From Gilliamella sp. wkB7 (GTDB lineage Bacteria > Pseudomonadota > Gammaproteobacteria > Enterobacterales > Orbaceae), in assembly GCF_001693435.1 (NCBI RefSeq), contig NZ_CM004509.1, forward strand, positions 1,426,001-1,490,000: a stretch of DNA of 64,000 nucleotides, in the 5' to 3' direction. The notes beneath the pieces were generated by a model. The model was not told the origin of the DNA and searched no databases. It saw only the letters and a program-made list of their open reading frames with translations. Made by a program: the position numbers and the translations under genes. The first letter of the stretch is position 1. The number at the start of each line of letters is the position of its first letter. Shown in pieces: positions 57,143 to 64,000 of the stretch.

Positions 57143-57192
57143 GCCTTACATATAACATAGCGATTTGACTATAGACTATCTTAATGTAAGGC
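57143..57192 (-). terminator. Inverted repeat after the NAD(P)-binding reductase gene
   Basis: GCCTTACAT (57143-57151) and ATGTAAGGC (57184-57192) are perfect 9-base arms with a 32-base loop. It lies just past the 3' end of the minus-strand reductase gene. Neither side has a T run, so terminator status is uncertain. Confidence 0.35.
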
Positions 57193-57204
57193 TTAATAAA
57201 TAAA

Positions 57205-57840
57205 TTATTCAGCAACAACCGTAAAACGTTGTTTAACATGTTTAGCATTTTCAGCTTCATCAACCATAGCGATGGCATAATCAGCATAGCTAATTTGGCT
57301 CTTACCTTGACTGTTAACCATAAACTGCTCACCACCAGCGGTATAATGACCCGTTCTTGAACCATCAGCAACAAATTCAATCGCTGGGCTTAAGTATGTC
57401 CAGTTAACATTGTCACATTTTTTAAGTTCATCTAACGCTTTCGCCATATTAGTTGCTAACGGTTTAAACTCTTCAGGGAATTCTGGAGTATCAACTAAAC
57501 GAACAGAAAGTTCTGGATTAACATATAAACTACCTGCACCACCGACAACTAATAAACGGTTAGGTTTACCACTTAAAATATCAGTAAGATGTTTTAAGCT
57601 CGTTTGATGTAAAGGTAGTGATTCAGGTGTCCAAGCGGCAAAAGCATCAACAATAACATCAAAAGGTTTTAAATCATCATAGGTTAAATCAAACAGATCT
57701 TTAACCAACACATCAGCTTTAGGATCGACTTTAGCATCGGCTTTACGAACAATTGCAGTGACTGCATGACCACGGCTAAGCGCTTCTTTAACGATCAATG
57801 AACCTGATTTACCATTTGCACCAATTACAGCTATTTTCAT
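57205..57840 (-). CDS. NAD(P)-binding reductase of the SDR-like NmrA/YwnB group
   Basis: A 211-residue Rossmann protein. The N-terminal MKIAVIGANGKSGSLIVKEA contains the GxxGxxG-type dinucleotide loop. DVIVDAFAAW and LLVVGGAGSLYVNP are typical of NAD(P)H-binding isomerase/reductase-like proteins. The exact substrate is unknown; family relatives are involved in redox or quinone stress. It is divergent from an HxlR-type regulator, a pairing usual for such oxidoreductases. A palindrome lies in the shared promoter region. Confidence 0.85.
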   Translation of the reverse strand: MKIAVIGANGKSGSLIVKEALSRGHAVTAIVRKADAKVDPKADVLVKDLFDLTYDDLKPFDVIVDAFAAWTPESLPLHQTSLKHLTDILSGKPNRLLVVGGAGSLYVNPELSVRLVDTPEFPEEFKPLATNMAKALDELKKCDNVNWTYLSPAIEFVADGSRTGHYTAGGEQFMVNSQGKSQISYADYAIAMVDEAENAKHVKQRFTVVAE

Positions 57841-57981
57841 TATTTACTCCTGTCATATTGTTTAAGCTAAAATTCAATTTGATTCTAATATTGTCTTATA
57901 AACAAAAAAGTCTTTTGCTTAGTGAATGTTTTTAGATTAATATTCAAAGTATCTATTGTAAAGTAGGTACCACTGTGTAAC

Positions 57982-58003
57982 ATAGTATCCATTAAGATAC
58001 TAT
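57982..58003. promoter_or_regulatory. Palindrome in the reductase-hxlR promoter region, candidate HxlR operator
   Basis: ATAGTATC and GATACTAT flank a 6-base spacer 26 bases upstream of the HxlR-type gene. Position between divergent genes and symmetry fit an autoregulatory operator. Confidence 0.5.
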
Positions 58004-58029
58004 TATTGAATTTAAAGGAATTATTAGTA

Positions 58030-58374
58030 ATGTCATTAAATGAAAAATTACCACCTTGCCCAGTTGAAACGACATTAATGTTAATGGGTGACAAATGGAA
58101 AGTCCTAATTGTTCGAGATTTACTGACTGGCACAAAACGCTTTGGTGAATTAAAAAAATCACTAAATGGTATATCACAAAAAGTCCTCACTTCACATTTA
58201 CGCATTATGGAAAAAAATGGCTTAATCACCCGCAAAGTGTATCCCCAAGTGCCACCTAAAGTGGAATATACCTTAACGGAGGTTGGAGAGAGCCTTAAGC
58301 AAGTACATGATGCGATGTTAGATTGGGGAAGTTTCTATAAATTAAAATATAGTGCTAGAACTAGCATAGCTTAA
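58030..58374 (+). CDS. HxlR-family transcriptional regulator
   Basis: A 114-residue winged-helix regulator. The conserved HxlR block is CPVETTLMLMGDKWKVLIVR followed by DLLTGTKRFGELKKSL, GISQKVLTSHLRIMEKNGLI and KVEYTLTEVGESL. The N-terminal Cys (position 9) is where redox-sensing members such as YodB and HypR carry a reactive thiol. Start ATG 58030 has AAAGGA at 10-base spacing. It is divergent from the reductase, which is its likely target. Confidence 0.9.
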   Translation: MSLNEKLPPCPVETTLMLMGDKWKVLIVRDLLTGTKRFGELKKSLNGISQKVLTSHLRIMEKNGLITRKVYPQVPPKVEYTLTEVGESLKQVHDAMLDWGSFYKLKYSARTSIA

Positions 58375-58383
58375 TCTAAATCA

Positions 58384-58407
58384 GAAAAGGGTATATTTAC
58401 CCTTTTC
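58384..58407 (+). terminator. Hairpin after the HxlR gene
   Basis: GAAAAGGGTA and TACCCTTTTC form a perfect 10-bp stem with a TATT loop, 9 bases after the stop. It is symmetric and could serve both strands. Confidence 0.6.
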
Positions 58408-58419
58408 AAATAAATATAC

Positions 58420-58985
58420 TTAGCCATCAAATAGTTGATGGCCAAAATAAAACTCATCTGGGTTTAACTCTGGCATTTGATTTTTATCATGACCAAAAAT
58501 TATTGTATTTGGAAAAGGGTCTTCTATCGTTGGCAATGTGGCATCTTTATAATACTCACCAATTAGGGTGTCTTTTAAATTATTTGGAATAATTTTGGTA
58601 TCGATAGATTTGGTAAATTCATCCATATTACCTTTAACTATAGCTAAAAAGAGTGAGCCACCATTTCCCCAATATTTAATTCATGATTTTGACTGGTTGT
58701 GTAAAGTAATTATCTAAATAAATAAGCCCATCTTCATCTAAATTTTTGACAGTAATATCATGCAGTTTAAGCTTTTGTACTATCTCTATCTCTGGCTATG
58801 GCTCTCTACCCTTAATAGCATCGGCTAAAGATAATCAAGTATTTTCAAATTGAGATTCTATGGTGTGATCTTTTTCCATAGCTAACACTGATGTCGATAA
58901 ATTCAAGGTAAACAGCATGCTAGCTAGAAATAAAAATGGCCTTTGCTTTTTTTTACTTTTAATAACGTAAATAACGTTGATCAAT
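58420..58985 (-). pseudogene. Decayed gene for a secreted protein of unknown function
   Basis: On the minus strand the frame opens with a signal peptide (KKKQRPFLFLASMLFTLNLS, cleavage near VLA-MEK), then meets TGA at 58835-58837 and TAG at 58796-58798. It reads on through PEIEIVQKLKLHDITVKNLD and DNYFTQPVKIMN to a TAA near 58680. After a one-base shift the coding continues as YWGNGGSLFLAIVKGNMDEF and then a 68-codon open frame ending GHQLFDG at 58420. Two nonsense changes and one frameshift in a clear coding track mean a pseudogene. I do not recognise the family. The start is unclear; 58985 is approximate. Confidence 0.65.
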
Positions 58986-59255
58986 AATGATTCATTGAGC
59001 AAATCTAATTTTTTAAATGATAGCTATCAAGAGAATAATTAATTTTAGTATGAAAAATTCTAATGTAATAATTAAATATATTGTTAAAAACCACATTGAG
59101 TGCTTTAATTAAAAATGATATAAAACAATATATTATTCTTGTTTTCTGTATGAGGGATGAAGTCGTTTTTGCAAACACTTAATAGACGTCAATATCGCTA
59201 TTTTCTTCAATCTATATTACTATGATTTAATTGATTTTCGTATAATGATGTGATT

Positions 59256-60224
59256 ATGAATGAGTTTTCTAACCATTTAACCATTAAAGATATTGCCAAA
59301 TTGAGTGGCGTGAGCAAGTCAACTGTTTCACGGGTTATTAATCATGATCCTATGGTTAAAGAGACCACCCGAAATAAAGTAATGGCCATCGTTGAGCAGT
59401 ATCAATTTACGCCATCTAAGTCGGCAAGAGCAATGCGAGGTTATGGAAACAAAGTGATAGGCATTGTTGTTACTCGCCTTGATTCGATGTCAGAAAATCA
59501 AGCTGTCCGCACAATGTTACCTATCTTATACCAGTCTGGCTACGATCCTATTATCATTGAAAGTCAATTCAGCGTTGATAAAGTTGAAGAACATTTAATC
59601 ATGTTAAAAGAGAAGCAAGCAGATGGCGTAATTATTTTTGCTTTTACCGGGCTTGAGCCTTCATTATTATCATTTTGGAAAAGTAAAAGTGTCATAATGG
59701 CAAGATCGTATCCTGATTTTACCTGTGTTTGCTATGATGATATTGGAGCAGTCACAACGTTACTTGAATATTTACACCAATCAAAGCACCATCAAAAAAT
59801 CGGTTTTATTGGTATTGAGCAACATGACCAAACAACCGGTGCACTACGTTATCAAGCTTATATGGATTATTGCCAGCAAAATCAAATCAGCCCAAATGCC
59901 TATTTAGGCAATTTAAGTTATCGTTCTGGTTATGAACTCGCACAATCAATTTTATCACACGCACCTACAGCCATAATTTGTGCCACTGATGCCATTGCAT
60001 TGGGCTTGAACAAATATTTACACCAGAATCGATTAGAACATATTACTGTGGCAAGCATTGGCAATAGTGAGCTTCTTGATTTTCTTTTTCCTAATACGCT
60101 GACGGTTGAGCTTGGTTTTGATAAAGCTGGAACCTATGCAGCTAAAGAATTACTCTGTATGTTACAAAATAGTGCATTAGCTAAAACCATAACCGTGCCA
60201 TCCAGATTAATTTTTCAAGAATAA
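59256..60224 (+). CDS. treR: Trehalose operon repressor TreR
   Basis: TreR is a LacI-family repressor of the trehalose genes that is induced by trehalose 6-phosphate in E. coli. The 322 residues have an N-terminal helix-turn-helix (LTIKDIAKLSGVSKSTVSRV, then SARAMRG) and a sugar-binding domain (IVVTRLDSMSENQAVRTMLP, YDPIIIESQF, GVIIFAFTGLEP). I chose ATG 59256; a GTG two codons upstream is possible. It lies upstream of treB with an operator between them. Confidence 0.94.
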   Translation: MNEFSNHLTIKDIAKLSGVSKSTVSRVINHDPMVKETTRNKVMAIVEQYQFTPSKSARAMRGYGNKVIGIVVTRLDSMSENQAVRTMLPILYQSGYDPIIIESQFSVDKVEEHLIMLKEKQADGVIIFAFTGLEPSLLSFWKSKSVIMARSYPDFTCVCYDDIGAVTTLLEYLHQSKHHQKIGFIGIEQHDQTTGALRYQAYMDYCQQNQISPNAYLGNLSYRSGYELAQSILSHAPTAIICATDAIALGLNKYLHQNRLEHITVASIGNSELLDFLFPNTLTVELGFDKAGTYAAKELLCMLQNSALAKTITVPSRLIFQE

Positions 60225-60261
60225 AATAATTCATTAAAAGTCTTTAGTTTAAATAAAAATT

Positions 60262-60277
60262 TGTGAGTTCAATCACA
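60262..60277 (+). promoter_or_regulatory. Perfect CRP-cAMP site in the treB promoter
   Basis: TGTGA-GTTCAA-TCACA matches the CRP consensus at all 10 arm positions, and the symmetry extends outward (TTTGTGA / TCACAAA). It lies 118 bases upstream of treB. Confidence 0.82.
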
Positions 60278-60281
60278 AATA

Positions 60282-60293
60282 GGGAACGTTCCC
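60282..60293 (+). promoter_or_regulatory. LacI-type operator for TreR upstream of treB
   Basis: GGGAACGTTCCC is a perfect 12-bp palindrome with the central CG typical of LacI-family operators. It starts 4 bases after the CRP site and lies between treR and treB. Confidence 0.8.
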
Positions 60294-60394
60294 ATTTATT
60301 ATTCATTAAATTCAATTTATGCTTAATAGATATTAAAAAATAGCCAAACTATTGATAGAGCAAAAGCTAATGTTCTAATAACAAGGAGACTTTT

Positions 60395-61822
60395 ATGGCT
60401 AAAGATTCAAAAAACCTAACCGAAGCGATAACCAGACTGATCGATTTAGTGGGTGGAAAAGAAAATGTTGCCAGTGTTACCCACTGTTTAACACGATTAC
60501 GGTTTGCTTTGGTCGATCCCAAAGCAGCGAATGTGGATGCCATTGAAGAACTCCCGTTTGTGAAAGGTTGTTTTAACAATGCTGGGCAATTTCAAGTCAT
60601 TATTGGTACCAATGTTGATAGTTATTATAAATCGTTAATTCAACAATTAAATTTAGATGAAGCAAGCAAAGAACAAACAAAAGCGGCAGCTAAAAAGAAT
60701 ATGTCTCTCTTTGAAAGATTTATTTCTAATCTTGCTGAAATATTTGTGCCACTTTTACCCGCTTTAATTGCGGGTGGTTTATTGCTTGGATTGCGTAACA
60801 TTATTGGTGAAATGCCAACCATTGATGATAAACCCCTAATTCAAACTTATGCTTGGTTGGTGCCTATCTATAATATTCTTTGGCTACCTTGTGAAGCTAT
60901 TTTCCACTTCTTACCGGTAGCAATTTGCTGGTCTACGGTGAAAAAGATGGGCGGCTCACCAATTTTAGGAATTGTATTAGGCATCACATTAGTTTCACCA
61001 CAACTGATGAATGCTTATGATCTTGGTAGCAAAATACCTGAAGTCTGGGATTTTGGTTGGTTTAGCATCGAAAAGGTTGGTTATCAAGCGCAAGTGATCC
61101 CATCTATTTTTGCTGGTTTAGCATTAGGCTGGATTGAAACCCGTTTACGCAAAATTGTGCCTGATTATTTAACGTTAGTGATTGTACCAATTGTTGCATT
61201 ACTGCTTTCTGTCTTTTTAGCTCATTTCTTGTTAGGTCCTTTCGGTCGCATGTTAGGTAATGGTATTGCCTACATCGTTAAATATTTAATGACGGGTGAT
61301 TATGCTTTCATTGGCTCAGCTATTTTTGGATTCTTCTATTCGCCTCTCGTAATCACAGGCATTCACCATACCACGTTAGCTATTGATATGCAGATGACTG
61401 AAAGTATTGGCGGAACTCCGATTTGGCCAATTATCGCCTTATCCAATATTGCTCAAGCATCGGCCGTAGTAGGTATTATTTTAGTGAGTAAAAAACATAA
61501 CGAACGTGAAGTTTCGGTTCCAGCGGCGATTTCCGCTTATTTAGGGGTAACTGAACCTGCAATGTATGGTATTAACTTACGCTATAAATTCCCGATGCTA
61601 TGTGCCATGATTGGCGCGGCTTTATCCGGATTGATTTGTGGTTTATTCGGGGTGTTATCTAATGGTATCGGTGTCGGTGGCTTACCGGGTATTTTATCAA
61701 TAAAACCGATATATTGGTCAATTTATGCCTTAGCAATGCTTGTAGCGATTGTCGTTCCAATCTTGTTAACGGCAACTGTTTATAAAATAAAACTCAAAAA
61801 AGGCACGTTAGATATTCGGTAA
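60395..61822 (+). CDS. treB: PTS trehalose transporter subunit IIBC
   Basis: TreB imports trehalose and releases trehalose 6-phosphate inside the cell. The 475 residues have an N-terminal EIIB domain with the phosphorylated Cys in VTHCLTRLRFAL, and a C-terminal EIIC domain of about ten membrane segments (FVPLLPALIAGGLLLGLRNI, ITGIHHTTLAIDMQM). The EIIA function must come from another protein, as in E. coli (Crr). AAGGAG precedes the ATG. It lies 75 bases before treC. Confidence 0.95.
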   Translation: MAKDSKNLTEAITRLIDLVGGKENVASVTHCLTRLRFALVDPKAANVDAIEELPFVKGCFNNAGQFQVIIGTNVDSYYKSLIQQLNLDEASKEQTKAAAKKNMSLFERFISNLAEIFVPLLPALIAGGLLLGLRNIIGEMPTIDDKPLIQTYAWLVPIYNILWLPCEAIFHFLPVAICWSTVKKMGGSPILGIVLGITLVSPQLMNAYDLGSKIPEVWDFGWFSIEKVGYQAQVIPSIFAGLALGWIETRLRKIVPDYLTLVIVPIVALLLSVFLAHFLLGPFGRMLGNGIAYIVKYLMTGDYAFIGSAIFGFFYSPLVITGIHHTTLAIDMQMTESIGGTPIWPIIALSNIAQASAVVGIILVSKKHNEREVSVPAAISAYLGVTEPAMYGINLRYKFPMLCAMIGAALSGLICGLFGVLSNGIGVGGLPGILSIKPIYWSIYALAMLVAIVVPILLTATVYKIKLKKGTLDIR

Positions 61823-61897
61823 TTACACATTAAATATTAACCGTTTTTACAACAGAACGGTTAAATAAAATCTTAAATTAACCATGAAGAGCAGACA

Positions 61898-63571
61898 ATG
61901 AATAAAATTGATATCCCTTGGTGGCAAAACGGCACCATTTACCAAATCTACCCAAAAAGTTTTCAAGCCAGCCAGGACAGTGCCACAGGCGATCTACTAG
62001 GCATAATTAGCCGATTAGATTATCTAAAAAAACTCGGCATTAGCGCAATTTGGTTAACGCCAATTTATCCATCACCACAAATTGATAATGGCTATGATGT
62101 TGCCGATTATTACGATATTGATCCAGCTTATGGCTCAATGGCGGATTTTGAGTTATTAGTCAAACAGGCGCATGAACGTGGGATCCGCATTATGATGGAT
62201 ATGGTGTTTAACCATACCTCGACCGAGCATCCATGGTTTAAATCAGCCTTAGATAAATCCAGCCCTTATCGCTCATTTTATATCTGGAAAGATGCTAAAG
62301 CCGACGGCAGTGAACCCAATAACTGGCGCTCCAAATTTGGCGGTAAAGCGTGGCAATGGCATGAACAATCAGGGCAATATTACTTACACTTATTTGCCAA
62401 AGAGCAGGCTGACCTTAATTGGGAAAATCCTCAAGTTCGCTTTGAAATTAAAAAAGTGTGTCAGTTTTGGTCAGATAAAGGCGTGGATGCCTTAAGGCTA
62501 GATGTGATTAATTTAGTCTCCAAACAGCAAGATTTTGCCGATGATAAAAACGGAGATGGTCGCTGTTTCTACACTGATGGGCCTAAAATTCACGAATTCT
62601 TACAAGAAATGAGCCGTGATGCCTTTCAACCTAATGACCTTAAAACCGTGGGTGAAATGTCTTCGACTACATTAGAAAACTGCTTAAAATATGCCTCTTT
62701 AGACGGAAAAGAGCTAACCATGACATTTAATTTTCACCATTTAAAAGTCGATTATCCAAATGGTTATAAATGGGGATTAGCCAAACCTGATCTGCTCGAG
62801 TTAAAAAATATTATGGGCGAGTGGCAAAAAGGGATGCATGATAAAGCTTGGAATGCCATTTTCTGGTGTAATCACGACCAACCGCGAATTGTGTCGCGTT
62901 TAGGCAATGAAAGCCAATATCACAGAGAATCTGCCAAAATGCTTGCCATGTTACTATACGGATTACAAGGTACGCCGTATCTTTATCAAGGTGAAGAGAT
63001 CGGCATGACCAATCCGCATTTTAATAATATTGATCAATATCGTGATGTTGAAAGTCTAAATATCTACCACGAAAAAATAGCCGAAGGTATGGATGAAGCA
63101 GAAATTTTAGCAATATTAGCGAGCAAATCACGCGACAACAGCCGAACGCCAATGCAGTGGGATAATAGCTTAAATGCCGGTTTCACTAAGGGTCAACCAT
63201 GGATCGAAGTGGCAAGTAATTATCAACAAATCAATGTCAAAGCCGCACTTGAAGATCCCGATTCTATCTTTTATTGCTACCAAGCATTAATTAAATTGCG
63301 CCAAGAACACCCTATATTTATTTTTGGTGATTACCAAAATTTGACCGCAAATATTACCGATTATTGGTGCTATGTGCGTAGCTGGAATAATCAGAAATTA
63401 TTGGTAATAGTGAATTTGACGGATAAACAGGTTAAATGGCCATTGCCAAAAGAGTTACTGGCACTTAAATGGCAACCACTGTTAAGTAATTATGCAAATA
63501 AAACCACACTTGCATCTGAAATAACATTAAGGCCTTATGAAGCGATGTATCTATTAATAAGGAATGATTAA
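61898..63571 (+). CDS. treC: Trehalose-6-phosphate hydrolase TreC
   Basis: TreC hydrolyses trehalose 6-phosphate to glucose and glucose 6-phosphate. It is a GH13 alpha-amylase-family enzyme of 557 residues (E. coli 551). The conserved regions are MMDMVFNHTSTEHPWF, the nucleophile Asp in DALRLDVINLVS, the acid Glu in TVGEMSS and the final WCNHDQPRIVSR. It is the last gene of treBC and is followed by a strong terminator. Confidence 0.95.
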   Translation: MNKIDIPWWQNGTIYQIYPKSFQASQDSATGDLLGIISRLDYLKKLGISAIWLTPIYPSPQIDNGYDVADYYDIDPAYGSMADFELLVKQAHERGIRIMMDMVFNHTSTEHPWFKSALDKSSPYRSFYIWKDAKADGSEPNNWRSKFGGKAWQWHEQSGQYYLHLFAKEQADLNWENPQVRFEIKKVCQFWSDKGVDALRLDVINLVSKQQDFADDKNGDGRCFYTDGPKIHEFLQEMSRDAFQPNDLKTVGEMSSTTLENCLKYASLDGKELTMTFNFHHLKVDYPNGYKWGLAKPDLLELKNIMGEWQKGMHDKAWNAIFWCNHDQPRIVSRLGNESQYHRESAKMLAMLLYGLQGTPYLYQGEEIGMTNPHFNNIDQYRDVESLNIYHEKIAEGMDEAEILAILASKSRDNSRTPMQWDNSLNAGFTKGQPWIEVASNYQQINVKAALEDPDSIFYCYQALIKLRQEHPIFIFGDYQNLTANITDYWCYVRSWNNQKLLVIVNLTDKQVKWPLPKELLALKWQPLLSNYANKTTLASEITLRPYEAMYLLIRND

Positions 63572-63604
63572 CCAATCATCTAATTTTTAACAATAGATAT
63601 TTAT

Positions 63605-63638
63605 AAAAGCGTGATCGACAAAAGATCACGCTTTTTAA
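63605..63638 (+). terminator. Terminator of treBC
   Basis: A perfect 12-bp stem (AAAAGCGTGATC / GATCACGCTTTT) with a 7-base loop, ending in a T run, lies 34 bases after the treC stop. Confidence 0.9.
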
Positions 63639-63734
63639 TATCATTATTTTGCCAACATCCAACTGATAAAAATCAGTTCACATCTTTACCCACACTGTAA
63701 ACACTCTAAAAAGTAAAATTTAGAATAGAATTCA

Positions 63735-63771
63735 CAATGAAACGGTATAGACTCCTGAATATTTTTTACAA
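63735..63771 (+). repeat. Possible insertion-sequence end, related to the 44-bp repeats
   Basis: TGAAACGGTATAGACTCCTG, followed by AATATTTTTTACAA, resembles the 44-bp repeats at 2767 and 19517 over about 37 bases (roughly three quarters identical with gaps). It lies 37 bases outside the stop codon of the transposase-like frame, where an inverted-repeat end is expected. Confidence 0.35.
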
Positions 63772-63807
63772 GCAGTATGAATCATTAATCCTATGTAGGC
63801 TAAAATA

Positions 63808-64000
63808 CTATCCGCCGGTTTTTACTTCTAACCATGTTTGACGGTAACGTTGGCGACGTTTGGCTTGGCAGTAGTTTGCCAATGCTGCAAACCCTTGATG
63901 TGCCATTAACCAAATAAAATAGAGTTGCCACTTAGCTGCGGTATCAACACTAATACCCAACTTCTGATGAATCGTTTTGCAAGATTCACCTTCCAGCAAT
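63808..64000 (-). CDS. Transposase-like protein, C-terminal fragment (partial at window edge)
   Basis: The last 63 codons of a minus-strand frame that runs off the window. LEGESCKTIHQKLGISVDTA with AAKWQLYFIWL is a helix-turn-helix of the type seen in IS1595-like and related transposases, and the tail is basic (AKRRQRYRQTWLEVKTGG). The rest of the gene is outside, so it cannot be told whether the element is whole. The strong treC terminator and an IS-end-like sequence separate it from the tre operon. Confidence 0.5.
   Translation of the reverse strand, partial: LLEGESCKTIHQKLGISVDTAAKWQLYFIWLMAHQGFAALANYCQAKRRQRYRQTWLEVKTGG

Noticed and set aside
58420..58626. A 68-codon frame as an intact small gene
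   Set aside because: Coding-quality sequence continues upstream in another frame with a signal peptide, two stops and a shift, so it is the tail of a pseudogene.

Overview
The window is a 64-kb, A+T-rich chromosomal segment from a gammaproteobacterium. Nearly every protein reads as an ortholog of an Escherichia/Salmonella protein (ParC, DjlA, TrkH, XylE/A/B/R, FlhDC, TreRBC, AllB). Low G+C combined with enteric-like proteins and a sugar-fermentation gene set suggests the Orbaceae (the Gilliamella group of bee-gut symbionts). That is an inference from composition and gene style; no 16S rRNA is present. No rRNA, tRNA or CRISPR array was found.

Layout. 1-6000: the 3' end of parC, then djlA, trkH, a TerC/CBS/CorC membrane protein and an NCS2 purine permease. 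6000-11930: a D-xylose unit, xylE-xylA-xylB, convergent with its regulator xylR; a CRP-like site and an inverted repeat precede xylE. 12240-16860: the str operon rpsL-rpsG-fusA-tuf with a near-consensus promoter and tandem terminators. 16966-19421: a Crp/Fnr-type regulator divergent from a cupin and a SAM methyltransferase, then yjdM/phnA. 19652-54012: one continuous 34-kb flagellar locus. 54063-58374: an allantoin permease and allantoinase, then an NAD(P)-binding reductase divergent from an HxlR regulator. 58420-58985: a decayed secreted-protein gene. 59256-63571: treR, treB and treC with a perfect CRP palindrome and a TreR-type operator. The window ends in a transposase fragment.

The flagellar locus holds the master regulator (flhDC), sigma-28 (fliA) and its antagonist (flgM), the export gate and ATPase complex, basal body, rod, hook, junction proteins, cap, one short flagellin, three chaperones (fliS, fliT, flgN) and the stator (motAB). 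Clear sigma-28 promoters precede fliC, fliD, flgK and flgM, so the late-gene checkpoint seems intact. No chemotaxis gene is present. In enterics cheAW follow motB and cheRBYZ precede flhB; here flg genes fill exactly that interval. FliM also lacks the N-terminal CheY-binding peptide. The motor therefore looks freed from the classical chemotaxis pathway, and this is the most interesting biology in the window.

Other points of note: two decayed genes (31244-31552 and 58420-58985); a 44-bp intergenic repeat at 2767 and 19517 that resembles the sequence flanking the transposase fragment at the right end; four exact-length 14-bp tandem units between fliP and fliQ; and several palindromes suited to dedicated regulators.
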